Positions 33,301 through 41,088 of a DNA stretch of 42,110 nucleotides are shown here, piece after piece. Both the position numbers and the translations under genes were made by a program. How positions within the stretch are numbered: position 1 is the first letter of the stretch; each line of letters starts with the position of its first letter. Source of the DNA: Promineifilum sp. (GTDB lineage Bacteria; Chloroflexota; Anaerolineae; Promineifilales; Promineifilaceae); NCBI GenBank assembly GCA_019454405.1, contig JACFOH010000008.1:6896-49005 (forward strand), written 5' to 3'. Under the pieces are notes generated by a model. That model did not search any database, was not told where the DNA came from, and saw nothing but the letters and a program-made list of their open reading frames with translations.

Positions 33301-34411
33301 GGCACAAGCTTCCGCTTGCCGATGGATGGCCAAAGCTTATGAGATGCGTGGGCAATACGAACCGGCGTTGGAATGGATCGATAAGGGGCTGACTATCCTG
33401 GGGGATCGTCTTACACCGTCGGCTATCGAGTTGCGGCTTATCTCCGGCCTTATCTTCTCTCGCCTCGGGGATAATAAGCGCTCGGAACAGCAAGGCTTGG
33501 CCAGCCTTCAGGCGGCCGAGGGGTTGGGGCAACCAAGGATCGTCGCTCGCGCCCATAATCTCCTGGGAGTTCTCGATCGCAATCGCGGGTTGGCCAATGA
33601 CGCTGTGGCCCATTTCGAGCAGGCGATCGCGCTGTATGAAGGACTGGAGGATCTCCACGGACGAGCAATAACCCAGAATCTAATCGCCAACGCCTATTTC
33701 GATATGGGACAATGGACGGAGGCGGATCGTTATTATCGCCAGGCCGGGTATATCTTTAGGCAATTGGGTATTGTTTACGACACTATCTTTGTCGATAATA
33801 ACCTGGGGGGCATCGCACTCAACCAGGGTCGTTTCGATGATGCTTTACAGTTTTTGGGCCGCGCTCTTAAGGCTCTGGAGCAGATAGGTGGGTCTCTGTG
33901 GGTTATGGGCGCGCTGCACTTGAACCTGGGAGCAGTGAATATTCGTGGAGGCGAGATTGCCCTTGCCTTTGAACACCTGCGTAAAAGTCAGGAATTATTC
34001 AATCGCGCCAAGACCCGCGATCTACTGCCGGAAATGCACCGACGTTTTGCGGAGGCTTATCTGGCTCAAAGCGAATTTAGTCACGCTCGTGAAGAAATTG
34101 CTCAATCACTTGCCATCGCTGAAGAACTGGACGTCATTGGCGAGCAAGGTTTGACCCTGCATGTAATGGGCGTGATCGCCGCGGCTAAAGGCCTGCCCGC
34201 CGAAGCCGAGCAGGATTTCGAAAAGGCGATCCGACTCCTAAGCGATGTAGGGGATAACTATGGTCTGGCCTGTGCCCAGCTATCGCTGGCCGAGTTATCC
34301 GGGTATGAGCGAGAGGACAGCCGCCGGCAGAAACTCCTGGGAGAATGTTTGCCGATCTTTGAGCGACTTGGCGCTCAGGTTGAACTAGAGCGCGCCCGAG
34401 GCTTGTTGTAA
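30350..34411 (+). CDS. Soluble-adenylyl-cyclase-like protein: two cyclase domains, NTPase, TPRs
   Basis: 1353 residues. Cyclase domain 1 (~29-190) has the metal-binding Asp35 (FADISGF) and Asp87 (GDS). Where Asn and Arg are expected it has Asp161 and Ala165. Domain 2 (~260-395) has Lys267 in place of the first Asp (LKFSG) but keeps Asn380 and Arg384 in GVMGNEVNMAARL. The two thus look like complementary halves of one active site. A STAND/AAA-type NTPase follows: Walker A GPTGIGKS at 477-484, Walker B-like LLLVFENAHW. The last ~400 residues are TPR repeats. This is the order of animal sAC (ADCY10) and of many bacterial cyclase-regulator proteins. Cytoplasmic cAMP or cGMP production is inferred. 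No Shine-Dalgarno sequence is seen before the ATG. Confidence 0.88.
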   Translation: MIESLLALIPEDRRIALANGLELPDRTNGSVLFADISGFTPLTATLALELGVYRGAEEVLNQINPVYEAIIAELHRYGGSVLGFAGDSITCWLDGDRGERGVACALAMQEAMRPFSTVQTPAGTSISLAIKVAVAAGPARRFVVGDPDIQLIDVLAGRTLDHVAAAEKLAEKGEVIASEEIIGAIDGGALSDDYEVVEWRTAPAGERYAVVGSLRRLSEPTRQIDVFTGTLSSEQARAWTLPPVYNRLLSGSKFLAELRPSIALFLKFSGIDYDHDDDAQQQLDRFVRWMQAIAQAQGGFLIQLTIGDKGSYAYFSFGAPVAHDDDSLRAVAAAIDLLRTPPELSYISGIQIGISRGRVWAGECGARSRHTYGVMGNEVNMAARLMSHAQPGQILVRRRVADETRQVFQFRQLGLIAVKGGAEPIPVAELLGRQSAQESHGSLFEMPLAGRTNELEQLGRMLDGVLTGRGRLVTLQGPTGIGKSHLISVFRQYAGANGFQTVTGSSQRIFQSTTYYPWQQIIRQIFGLNERVAGAEGEIDAADQIATLESILTQMNQDWQIRLPLLGDLLGLPIPDNPTTAAFDPKQRQESLFAFVVEILRAWSHSQPLLLVFENAHWLDEPSHNLLEVLAKATSDVAIMVVAVTRPLVEDDPQLPLLTTFGRLENHQQIRLGELDSVGIQRLLEDLLGGPVSLLARLLIEAKAQGNPFFARELVDTLRESGQLLSEDGTWVLSSEMIDTMRRANIPVQDEETWDPAKSADLSSINLGIPDSVHGVILARIDRLPESHKPTLKVASVIGYSFDLGLVSRVHPLKPSGRLLRAQVNDLETRDFIAQDWQGHDGGEPATFVFRQQAIQEVSYETLLFTQRRELHGNLARLLEELTPEAVGQIAYHAFLGEDWERALRYHLIAGNQNKQLFANLQSIDHFRKALASAEQFPAEETLGRRQEIHANLGELLVNSGQNDAGQEHLLTAFALAGQTGDSEAQASACRWMAKAYEMRGQYEPALEWIDKGLTILGDRLTPSAIELRLISGLIFSRLGDNKRSEQQGLASLQAAEGLGQPRIVARAHNLLGVLDRNRGLANDAVAHFEQAIALYEGLEDLHGRAITQNLIANAYFDMGQWTEADRYYRQAGYIFRQLGIVYDTIFVDNNLGGIALNQGRFDDALQFLGRALKALEQIGGSLWVMGALHLNLGAVNIRGGEIALAFEHLRKSQELFNRAKTRDLLPEMHRRFAEAYLAQSEFSHAREEIAQSLAIAEELDVIGEQGLTLHVMGVIAAAKGLPAEAEQDFEKAIRLLSDVGDNYGLACAQLSLAELSGYEREDSRRQKLLGECLPIFERLGAQVELERARGLL

Positions 34412-34424
34412 ATCATGGCTGTAC

Positions 34425-34468
34425 GCAAGAGGGCAAGATGACGCTCAAACGTCATCTTGCCCTCTTGC
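34425..34468 (+). terminator. Strong terminator between convergent genes
   Basis: A perfect 19-bp stem (34425-34443 with 34450-34468) and loop CTCAAA, followed by TTGTTATTT on the plus strand. It ends the cyclase transcript. On the minus strand no T-tract follows, so termination of the opposing gene is less sure. Confidence 0.8.
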
Positions 34469-34511
34469 TTGTTATTTCCGGTGGCTGAAAAGCGCCCCTG
34501 ACGGGCAATGG

Positions 34512-37500
34512 TTATCGACGACTTCCCATGATGGCCGGTATTCTGACGGCCGACGTGGATTCCAGCGAGTTGAACTGATAACCATCATCGATGGCTGCCA
34601 TGCTCGTATCCAGACCGACCCCGACCTGGGCGATGTAGTTGCAGGACTTGCCATTCTCATCTGTCGTTGCAAATGCAATAGTATAGACTCGGCCGTTACC
34701 GGATTCGTCTCGCTCAGATCGCAACATGACTTGAGCGCTATCGTGGATTTCGGCATCAGGATATAGACCTACTGGCTCGTCTTGCCATACGCCCAGAAGC
34801 GTTACGTGGTCCGAGATGCCTGGCCCGGTGAAGTTCACTGCATGCATCAATCCGTCGACAGGCGACAGTGTTGACAGAGTCGCATTGATTTCGCGGCATA
34901 CGTTGTTCTCGTTCCCGTCGCTGACATACGTCCCCGCCAGGCGACCGGTGGTATCATCGTCGATGAAATAACCCTGGATGAGTAGATCATCTGCGGAACG
35001 CCCACCTTGCCTTGATGGCTCTGACCCTGAGCGACCCTGGGTGAGTTCTGTCATGACGACATCATCAAACTCATAAATGGTCCCGTTCTGGCCATAGGGC
35101 GACAACCAGAACCTGAGTCGTGTGTCGTTTGTTGCCGCGCCGAAATTACCGGTCGTGAAGTCCACGATAAATACCTTCCAATCTTTGGTCAGATCCAAGG
35201 TCGCCCCGTTCAGCCCCAGGTTGGTATAAGGCGCCGAATGGCGATGGAGGAACAATTGCATATCCTCCCCGTTGCTTGCGCGCGCCGCCAGACGAAGCCG
35301 GTAGGATGTATTGGGTTTCACGGTGAAACCGGTCTGGAATAATTGGACGTTCGTACCCCGCTGCGTGACCGTGATTTTTGCATTGTGGGTACATTCATAC
35401 GGTTGACCAGTCACGACGTTGAATGAACCTGGCTTGTCGGAGAAGAACGACCAGAAGCTTTTGCTTGCTTCGAATCCCGGGTTTTTGATCAGATTCCCAC
35501 TGATCGGGTCGCCACATTCGCCTGGGCCGGGAGTGGGAGGTGGTTCAGGGCCCGGATCGGGGTTGCCACCTCCTCCGGCCGGTTGTAGGACTACGCGGTC
35601 GATATAATACACTGTACCGGCTGCGTCATAAGGTGCGAACCAGAAGCGCAATCTGCCGTCCGTCAGGTTGGCGGCGTTCGGCGTCGTGAACGATATCGTG
35701 TAGGTCTTCCAGCTCGTGGTCAAGTCTACGATATGATTGGCGATGCCATAATTGGTGTGGGGCGCGCCGTGCTTGTGCAGGAATATACTCATATCCCGGC
35801 CGTTATTTGAGTAGGCGGCGAAGGACAATTCGTAATTTGTATTAGGCTGTAGTGTTAACCCGGTCTGATACAACTGGACATTGCTACCTGGCGCATTGAT
35901 GATCATCTTCGCTGACGTCGCGCCCGCATAGGGATTCGTCGATTCAAGGCTGTAATTGCCTTGCCCGTCTGTGAAGAACTTCCACGGCGCGGCGCTGTTC
36001 TGGAAGCAGAAGTTAGCGATGATATTGCCCGGAACCGGGCTGCAATCGTCGCTGCCGCTATCAACGGTTGCGGCGATGGTGAAGTAGTTGCCATGATTCA
36101 TCAGCGCCGATACATTGCCGGCGTTATCAACTGCCTGTACAAAGTATTCATACTGGCCGGCTTTGTTTATATTGACTGTCTTGGAGGCCTCCAGTGTGTT
36201 CTGATTGTAATCCAGATCCACCCGTGACCAGGTATGGCTGTCAACGTGCCGGTAGAGGACGACGACGCGCATAATCCCGGTTGCGGCTGCGTCCTCCGGT
36301 AAATTGGCGCCAGGATCCGGGTCTTCAACCAGCGCATTGAAGGTAATTTTACCGCTCGAGTTAGACGCGGCCGAAACAGCCCAGATCGAAGGTGACAGGA
36401 AATCGAGAGAATTTCCCAACTCACCACTACGGGCGCTATAGACGAGCAACTGCAGATCGCTATAGAGCCGCATCGTGCCTACGGTGCTGGGGCTATCAGC
36501 TGTCGATGTCGCATGGAATTGCCCTGGGACGACGACCAGTTGCTGCCTGAACAGAGAGGCCCCTTTGCTGATGTCCGTCATCCGATTCACGCTGGCGGGC
36601 ATTGTCAAATACCATTGAGGTACATCGTAGCGAAGTTCTTCCTCGCCGTTGGCCTGGTCTGTTGTGGTATCTTCGAAGTTGATGCCTAGAATGGCCGGAT
36701 CGAAGTTCTGTTCATCCGTGAATGTGCCGCCCAACATCAAGACGCCGCGAGCGGTATGGGTATCTGAACTTAGATTTAGAGTCGTTCGCGGCAGGATCGG
36801 CCGGCTACCCGTGCGATGGAGATCGGTTTCATTCTCGATCTGGTAATAGTGACCCCGGTTGGGCACGGATACCGATTCGTAACTGAACGTCAGGTTGAAT
36901 GGCGTTTGCGTCAGCCCCGGCACGGCCGTGGAGGCCCTTGTACTGCTATTGAGCATGGCCTGATCGGCCGGCGCCATCCTGTTTCCTGGAGCTGTCAATG
37001 AGACGCTATTGCCTTGTGGAGGTACATGGGTTTGTGCCGGCAGTACGACTGACTGCATAGGTAGGCCATAAAGTACCATCTCGCCAATGATTTTCTCGTC
37101 GTAAACGCTGAACGATCCGGCCGCGATACTGTTATAGTATCGCTTCTTGGCCTCCATCAGAGAGTGCCCGACCGTGGAATTTTGACTCTGTGGACCGCCA
37201 GGTTTGTAGCCCAGTTCCTCGACGAAATTAAGCATTAGCGATTCGGAGTAGGCCAATAGATCCGCGTCGCCATAGCCAAAGCCGGTATTGCCGATGAATG
37301 TCGCGCCGTTGCGTGCGAACATCTGCGCCCAGTCGGAGCCGAGGAACGGCGTTCCCAGGTTGAAATAGTTGTCGCTGACGTTCAAGCCCGATTGGCAACC
37401 AACCGAGAAGACCAGCGCGCCGGCCAGGTTGTAACTGCCTCCGCTTAGTTCATCGGCGAAGACCAGATTGTTGGCTTCGTTCCGGGATCCATTGGGAAAG

Positions 37501-40500
37501 AATAATTTATGGTCGAAGTGGGAGTTCAGTGAAATCAGATCGTATCGCTGATTATTGAGCAATAGATTGCGAAAGTCATCGCCGCGCCATTGGTCGTTGA
37601 TTAGGGTCGTCTGGTTCTGAATGCCGCGCGCACTAAGTTCAGTTGAGATCGCGTCCGCTTGATCGATGAGGAAATCATACCCCGTTATCAGGGCCGATGA
37701 AGGCTCAATGGTTTCGTTGCCGTTCAGATACACGTCGATCAGGTTCATGATCTCCGTTGGCGTTTCCACCAATCGGCCGATGCTATATTGTGGCAGATAT
37801 ACTTCGCGGCCAAAGGCGCTAAGAGGTAGCGGCGCCGCGTAGTAATCGTCGATCAGAAAATAGCGATTGTCATAAGCGGCCGCGATCGCTGGATCCAATG
37901 GAACGTTGTCGTCGGCCAGATAATCAAGATATCGACGCTGGTTGGCCACCAGGGTGTTATCGATAATGCGTCGATGGGGCAACATCTCGTCATTGCCGAT
38001 CAGGACGATGTTCTCCAGGTTAGGGTAGGCCATGATCTGATCGTACAGGAATGCCTTGATCGTCCTCGCTACCAGATTGGCGGTTTGCGGGTTCTGGAAT
38101 TCGTCCGGGGTGTTCTCGTCCCAAAGCCGGTAAGCGCTTCGTAAGGCGAAGTTGCCGCCTGTGGTTTGGACCTCGTCCAGATTGATCACCAGTCCGCCTA
38201 CTGACGGATCCGCTGCCAGGTCAGACAATTTATCCGCCAGAGCATCAGCTTCGTTGGAAGATAGGTCGTACTTTTCTGTAAAACGAGCTTTGTTATAGAG
38301 GACCAAAGTTCGGACACCTGGATTGGTCGCAGGCGTTACGAAATCCGTCTCAGGAGATGTTGTATTGATCGGTACCGGAGTGTCCGGCGGATCCACCGTG
38401 ACAGTCAGGGTGAAGGGCTGGCTGACGGCCGTGGGATCGGCCGCCACTACCGCTACGTAATAAGGCCCTGCCAGTTCATGTACATCGTAGATGATCTGCT
38501 CGTTGCCGTTATCCGGATCGTTAGCGGGTCCCTCTTTGACTGATATGCCGACCATCGTCCCGTCTACGTTGTCGCGGGCGATATTGCTGATCTGGGCGAT
38601 GTTGCTCAGTTGCGCGATATTGGATATTTGGGCGATGTTACTGAGCTGGGCGATGTTGCTGATTTGCGCCAGATCGATGATCTCTCCGATGTTGGATAAC
38701 TGAGCGATATTAGACAACTGGGCGATGTCGCTGAGCTGGGCGATGTCGGATAATTGAGCGATGTCGCTGAGCTGGGCGATGTCAGATAGTTGGGCCAAGT
38801 CTCGTAGCTGGCCTGTTTCCTCGTTGATAGCCGGCGCGAAAAGATAGAGGTCGTAATCAAAATTGCTTTGTAGCGCCATGGTGATGATTGAGCCCGGCGC
38901 TCCCACAACAAACCGGTAGAAATTGGGATCGGTCGGGTTATCGGCCGCGTCGACGATTGGGATGTCCAGAGGTACGGGATCGGCCTCATCGCGACCGGCA
39001 TTGGTCTCGGGCCTTTCGTACGCACCGCTGTCGCAATCCGCCTCATTCGGTCGCGCTGCGCCTCGTTGGTCAGTGGATGGGCAATGACCGGCGACGCCCG
39101 TGGAGATTGCCGGGCTATCTTTACCGATGGCCATCGTTCGGGTAGGACCACCGTTTTCAGCCAGAGGCTGGAGTAATGGATCGCCTGTGGTTCCAGGGCA
39201 GCCGCCGCCCTCAAAATTGATGTTACCTGCTTCTGAATCGGCGCCACCGCTACAGTTCGACTCCACCCCGGCCCCATCCATAATGCTGTTGTAAACATTG
39301 AGGGTGGAGGACACTCCCCGATACCAGGAATCGCCTTGTATTTGGGCAATGTTATCGGCAAATGTGACGTTTACGATATCCATCGTCCCCGAGAGAGCGG
39401 CGAGGGCTCCGCCATCCTGACCCTGGTTGTTATAGAACGTACTGTTAATGACGCCAAAGTATGTGGCGTTGCTGGCGATTGCTCCCCCGGTGCCGCTTTC
39501 GTTTCCTTCGAAAGTGCTGCCTCCAACAGTAACGATCCCGCCCGGTGTTGGGTCCCATTCGTTGCCGGTATAGATCGCGCCACCGGCCGCCGCCGCCCCC
39601 TCCTCTGTTTGCCACCCGGTAGCTGTGTTGGTTGTGAACGTGCTGTCGTTTATGTTTAGTGATCCGTCCGTGTCGTTGTCAACGCAGATAGCGCCGCCGC
39701 CCCATGAAGCGTCGTTGTTTATAAATACGCTTCGGTCAATAGATATGCTGGAGTGGCTTGCCCTGCTGCTGTAGCCCTGACCGCCGAAGATAGCCCCGCC
39801 ACACTCATTCCAACTGTTAAATGAGTCAACACCGTCAGACGATTGATTGCCCGCAAATGTGCTATTCAATACATTCAGAACGCCTCGTATGTTGGCGATA
39901 CCGCCCCCCCAACCCCACGCGACGTTATTTTGAATGACGCTGTCTCGAAGTGTCAGCGTTGCGGCATGGTTGCGGATCCCTCCTCCGGAATCGTTGGTTA
40001 TCCCGCCCTGGATGATGACACCGTTGATCTCGACCTCCAGGTGTGAGGGATCATCTCCTTCATAGCCCATTGGGTAGATATCGATGATGCGACCATCGTA
40101 TCCAATATTCCCCTCGATAATCGGCGCTGTATTCGCTTCAGGATGCCTCTCGATAATCACACTCTTATGGATATCCAGATCGCCTGACTCGTTGGAGTCA
40201 TCCATGTCTCCCATGTAGTCGGTTGCGAGCGCATACGACCCCGCTGGTAGGAAGATCTTATAGACGAAATCAGGATCACTTTCTTCATTGGATTTGGTGA
40301 TCGCGCCGCGCAGGCTGCAATCGTTTGGGGCATCCGAACAAACCTGGGCTTCCGGCTCATTGGTGTCGTCGAAGCGATCTACCACGATGACCATATCCGA
40401 TTCAAGCCCCTTTACGGGATGCCTACCGGATAGCAGCGCTACGGTTAATAATAAGCCCAGGATCAGGATTGGGCGCCAGGTGATGGGGTTAGGTGACATG

Positions 40501-40520
40501 GATGGACGGGGGCGAAGCAT
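34512..40520 (-). CDS. Giant secreted modular protein with C25 (gingipain-like) peptidase domain
   Basis: 2002 residues. A signal peptide (~10-40) is followed by a CSLREC-type segment (CSLRGAI), a parallel beta-helix region (~150-430), a choice-of-anchor-Q-like STDQRGAARP...CDSGAYE, and a PPC-like beta domain (~530-565). Next come 12 tandem hexapeptides (~575-646). The C25 peptidase-like domain (~735-1165) has a probable dyad of His1001 (LNSHFDH) and Cys1042 (SVGCQSG). Ig-like regions follow, then two similar carbohydrate-binding-like modules (~1500-1655 and ~1675-1825) joined by a Pro/Gly linker, and a C-terminal beta domain. No C-terminal anchor is evident, so it is probably released or held by its glycan-binding modules. 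The ATG at 40520 has GGAGA 6 nt upstream; one at 40526 is too close to it. Confidence 0.85.
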   Translation of the reverse strand: MLRPRPSMSPNPITWRPILILGLLLTVALLSGRHPVKGLESDMVIVVDRFDDTNEPEAQVCSDAPNDCSLRGAITKSNEESDPDFVYKIFLPAGSYALATDYMGDMDDSNESGDLDIHKSVIIERHPEANTAPIIEGNIGYDGRIIDIYPMGYEGDDPSHLEVEINGVIIQGGITNDSGGGIRNHAATLTLRDSVIQNNVAWGWGGGIANIRGVLNVLNSTFAGNQSSDGVDSFNSWNECGGAIFGGQGYSSRASHSSISIDRSVFINNDASWGGGAICVDNDTDGSLNINDSTFTTNTATGWQTEEGAAAAGGAIYTGNEWDPTPGGIVTVGGSTFEGNESGTGGAIASNATYFGVINSTFYNNQGQDGGALAALSGTMDIVNVTFADNIAQIQGDSWYRGVSSTLNVYNSIMDGAGVESNCSGGADSEAGNINFEGGGCPGTTGDPLLQPLAENGGPTRTMAIGKDSPAISTGVAGHCPSTDQRGAARPNEADCDSGAYERPETNAGRDEADPVPLDIPIVDAADNPTDPNFYRFVVGAPGSIITMALQSNFDYDLYLFAPAINEETGQLRDLAQLSDIAQLSDIAQLSDIAQLSDIAQLSNIAQLSNIGEIIDLAQISNIAQLSNIAQISNIAQLSNIAQISNIARDNVDGTMVGISVKEGPANDPDNGNEQIIYDVHELAGPYYVAVVAADPTAVSQPFTLTVTVDPPDTPVPINTTSPETDFVTPATNPGVRTLVLYNKARFTEKYDLSSNEADALADKLSDLAADPSVGGLVINLDEVQTTGGNFALRSAYRLWDENTPDEFQNPQTANLVARTIKAFLYDQIMAYPNLENIVLIGNDEMLPHRRIIDNTLVANQRRYLDYLADDNVPLDPAIAAAYDNRYFLIDDYYAAPLPLSAFGREVYLPQYSIGRLVETPTEIMNLIDVYLNGNETIEPSSALITGYDFLIDQADAISTELSARGIQNQTTLINDQWRGDDFRNLLLNNQRYDLISLNSHFDHKLFFPNGSRNEANNLVFADELSGGSYNLAGALVFSVGCQSGLNVSDNYFNLGTPFLGSDWAQMFARNGATFIGNTGFGYGDADLLAYSESLMLNFVEELGYKPGGPQSQNSTVGHSLMEAKKRYYNSIAAGSFSVYDEKIIGEMVLYGLPMQSVVLPAQTHVPPQGNSVSLTAPGNRMAPADQAMLNSSTRASTAVPGLTQTPFNLTFSYESVSVPNRGHYYQIENETDLHRTGSRPILPRTTLNLSSDTHTARGVLMLGGTFTDEQNFDPAILGINFEDTTTDQANGEEELRYDVPQWYLTMPASVNRMTDISKGASLFRQQLVVVPGQFHATSTADSPSTVGTMRLYSDLQLLVYSARSGELGNSLDFLSPSIWAVSAASNSSGKITFNALVEDPDPGANLPEDAAATGIMRVVVLYRHVDSHTWSRVDLDYNQNTLEASKTVNINKAGQYEYFVQAVDNAGNVSALMNHGNYFTIAATVDSGSDDCSPVPGNIIANFCFQNSAAPWKFFTDGQGNYSLESTNPYAGATSAKMIINAPGSNVQLYQTGLTLQPNTNYELSFAAYSNNGRDMSIFLHKHGAPHTNYGIANHIVDLTTSWKTYTISFTTPNAANLTDGRLRFWFAPYDAAGTVYYIDRVVLQPAGGGGNPDPGPEPPPTPGPGECGDPISGNLIKNPGFEASKSFWSFFSDKPGSFNVVTGQPYECTHNAKITVTQRGTNVQLFQTGFTVKPNTSYRLRLAARASNGEDMQLFLHRHSAPYTNLGLNGATLDLTKDWKVFIVDFTTGNFGAATNDTRLRFWLSPYGQNGTIYEFDDVVMTELTQGRSGSEPSRQGGRSADDLLIQGYFIDDDTTGRLAGTYVSDGNENNVCREINATLSTLSPVDGLMHAVNFTGPGISDHVTLLGVWQDEPVGLYPDAEIHDSAQVMLRSERDESGNGRVYTIAFATTDENGKSCNYIAQVGVGLDTSMAAIDDGYQFNSLESTSAVRIPAIMGSRR
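38583..38798 (-). repeat. Twelve 18-bp tandem repeats encoding a hexapeptide solenoid
   Basis: 216 bp inside the C25 protein gene encode 12 consecutive units of the type I-A-Q-L-S-D/N, with one divergent unit (IGEIID). Each unit fits the left-handed beta-helix hexapeptide rule [LIV]-[GAED]-x-x-[STAV]-x, except the fifth position of the divergent unit. Codons vary between units, so it is an old or selected repeat and not a fresh slippage product. Confidence 0.85.
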
Positions 40521-41088
40521 GTTCATTCTCCATTATCGATCGTCTGTTGATCGCTATTATTTGCGCAGATGCGTCGATTGGGCGCTGCTTGCGCAGGCGC
40601 CAGTAGACGATTGTCGTGGCTGGCTGTATATGACACAAAGTGCATTCCAGACTGTTGGTTTTAGCGAATCGACGGGGTGCGTTTAATGCCTGCTGCCACC
40701 CGTTGATGAAGCCGAGATTGCGATTAGAAATTCTACGTCTCTTTTTCTTGATAGAAAAATATTATGCAGGGGATTTTCACCGGTTTGTTATCTCGAACTC
40801 ATGAGCATAAGCTGTTTCGCTTATGAAAGCAGATAGGAGATCTATTTGTATCGTGCGGTGCTGGACAAATTGCCTCCTGTTGTTTGAGCCGTAGCACTCG
40901 GATCTTGTTTCGCCTCACTTCAGGACGATCATTGCCCACTTCGATGAAAAATGAGTAACATATCAGTTGAGACTCAACGGTCATACCACTAGAAACGAAT
41001 CACGAGCGGCTAGCTCAACGCGCCAGACATGATCCAGCATAATGGGGCGCTCATTTGTTTGTCGTCAATATGATAAGGAGAACGGCCT
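40521..41088. other. 568-bp divergent intergenic region
   Basis: No convincing gene. It contains the Shine-Dalgarno sequence GGAGA of the C25 gene (40531-40527), a minus-strand leader hairpin (40581-40601) with GCAA loop, a hairpin CATAAGC/GCTTATG (40806-40825) without T-tract, an AT-rich stretch near 40735-40765, and AAGGAG (41075-41080) for the E1 gene. Short reading frames here have no supported ribosome site or family. Confidence 0.5.
40581..40601 (-). promoter_or_regulatory. Leader hairpin with GCAA tetraloop before the C25 gene
   Basis: On the minus strand, GGCGC, a bulged C, TGC, loop GCAA, then GCA and GCGCC form an 8-bp stem about 60-80 nt before the start at 40520. Confidence 0.35.

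Noticed and set aside
33035-33658. 207-codon minus-strand frame opposite the TPR region
   Set aside because: It is antisense to a continuous domain-rich gene and has no recognisable motif or ribosome site.
38583-38798. CRISPR-like or microsatellite array
   Set aside because: The 18-bp period has no spacers, stays in frame with the surrounding gene, and varies at synonymous positions.
38606-39361. 251-codon open frame within the C25 gene on the same strand, different frame
   Set aside because: It owes its length to the repetitive codons of the hexapeptide block and beta-helix region, with Ser/Pro/Thr-rich frame-shifted composition.
40799-40984. 61-codon minus-strand frame in the intergenic region
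   Set aside because: No ribosome site, no hydrophobic or domain pattern, and no neighbour supports it as a gene.
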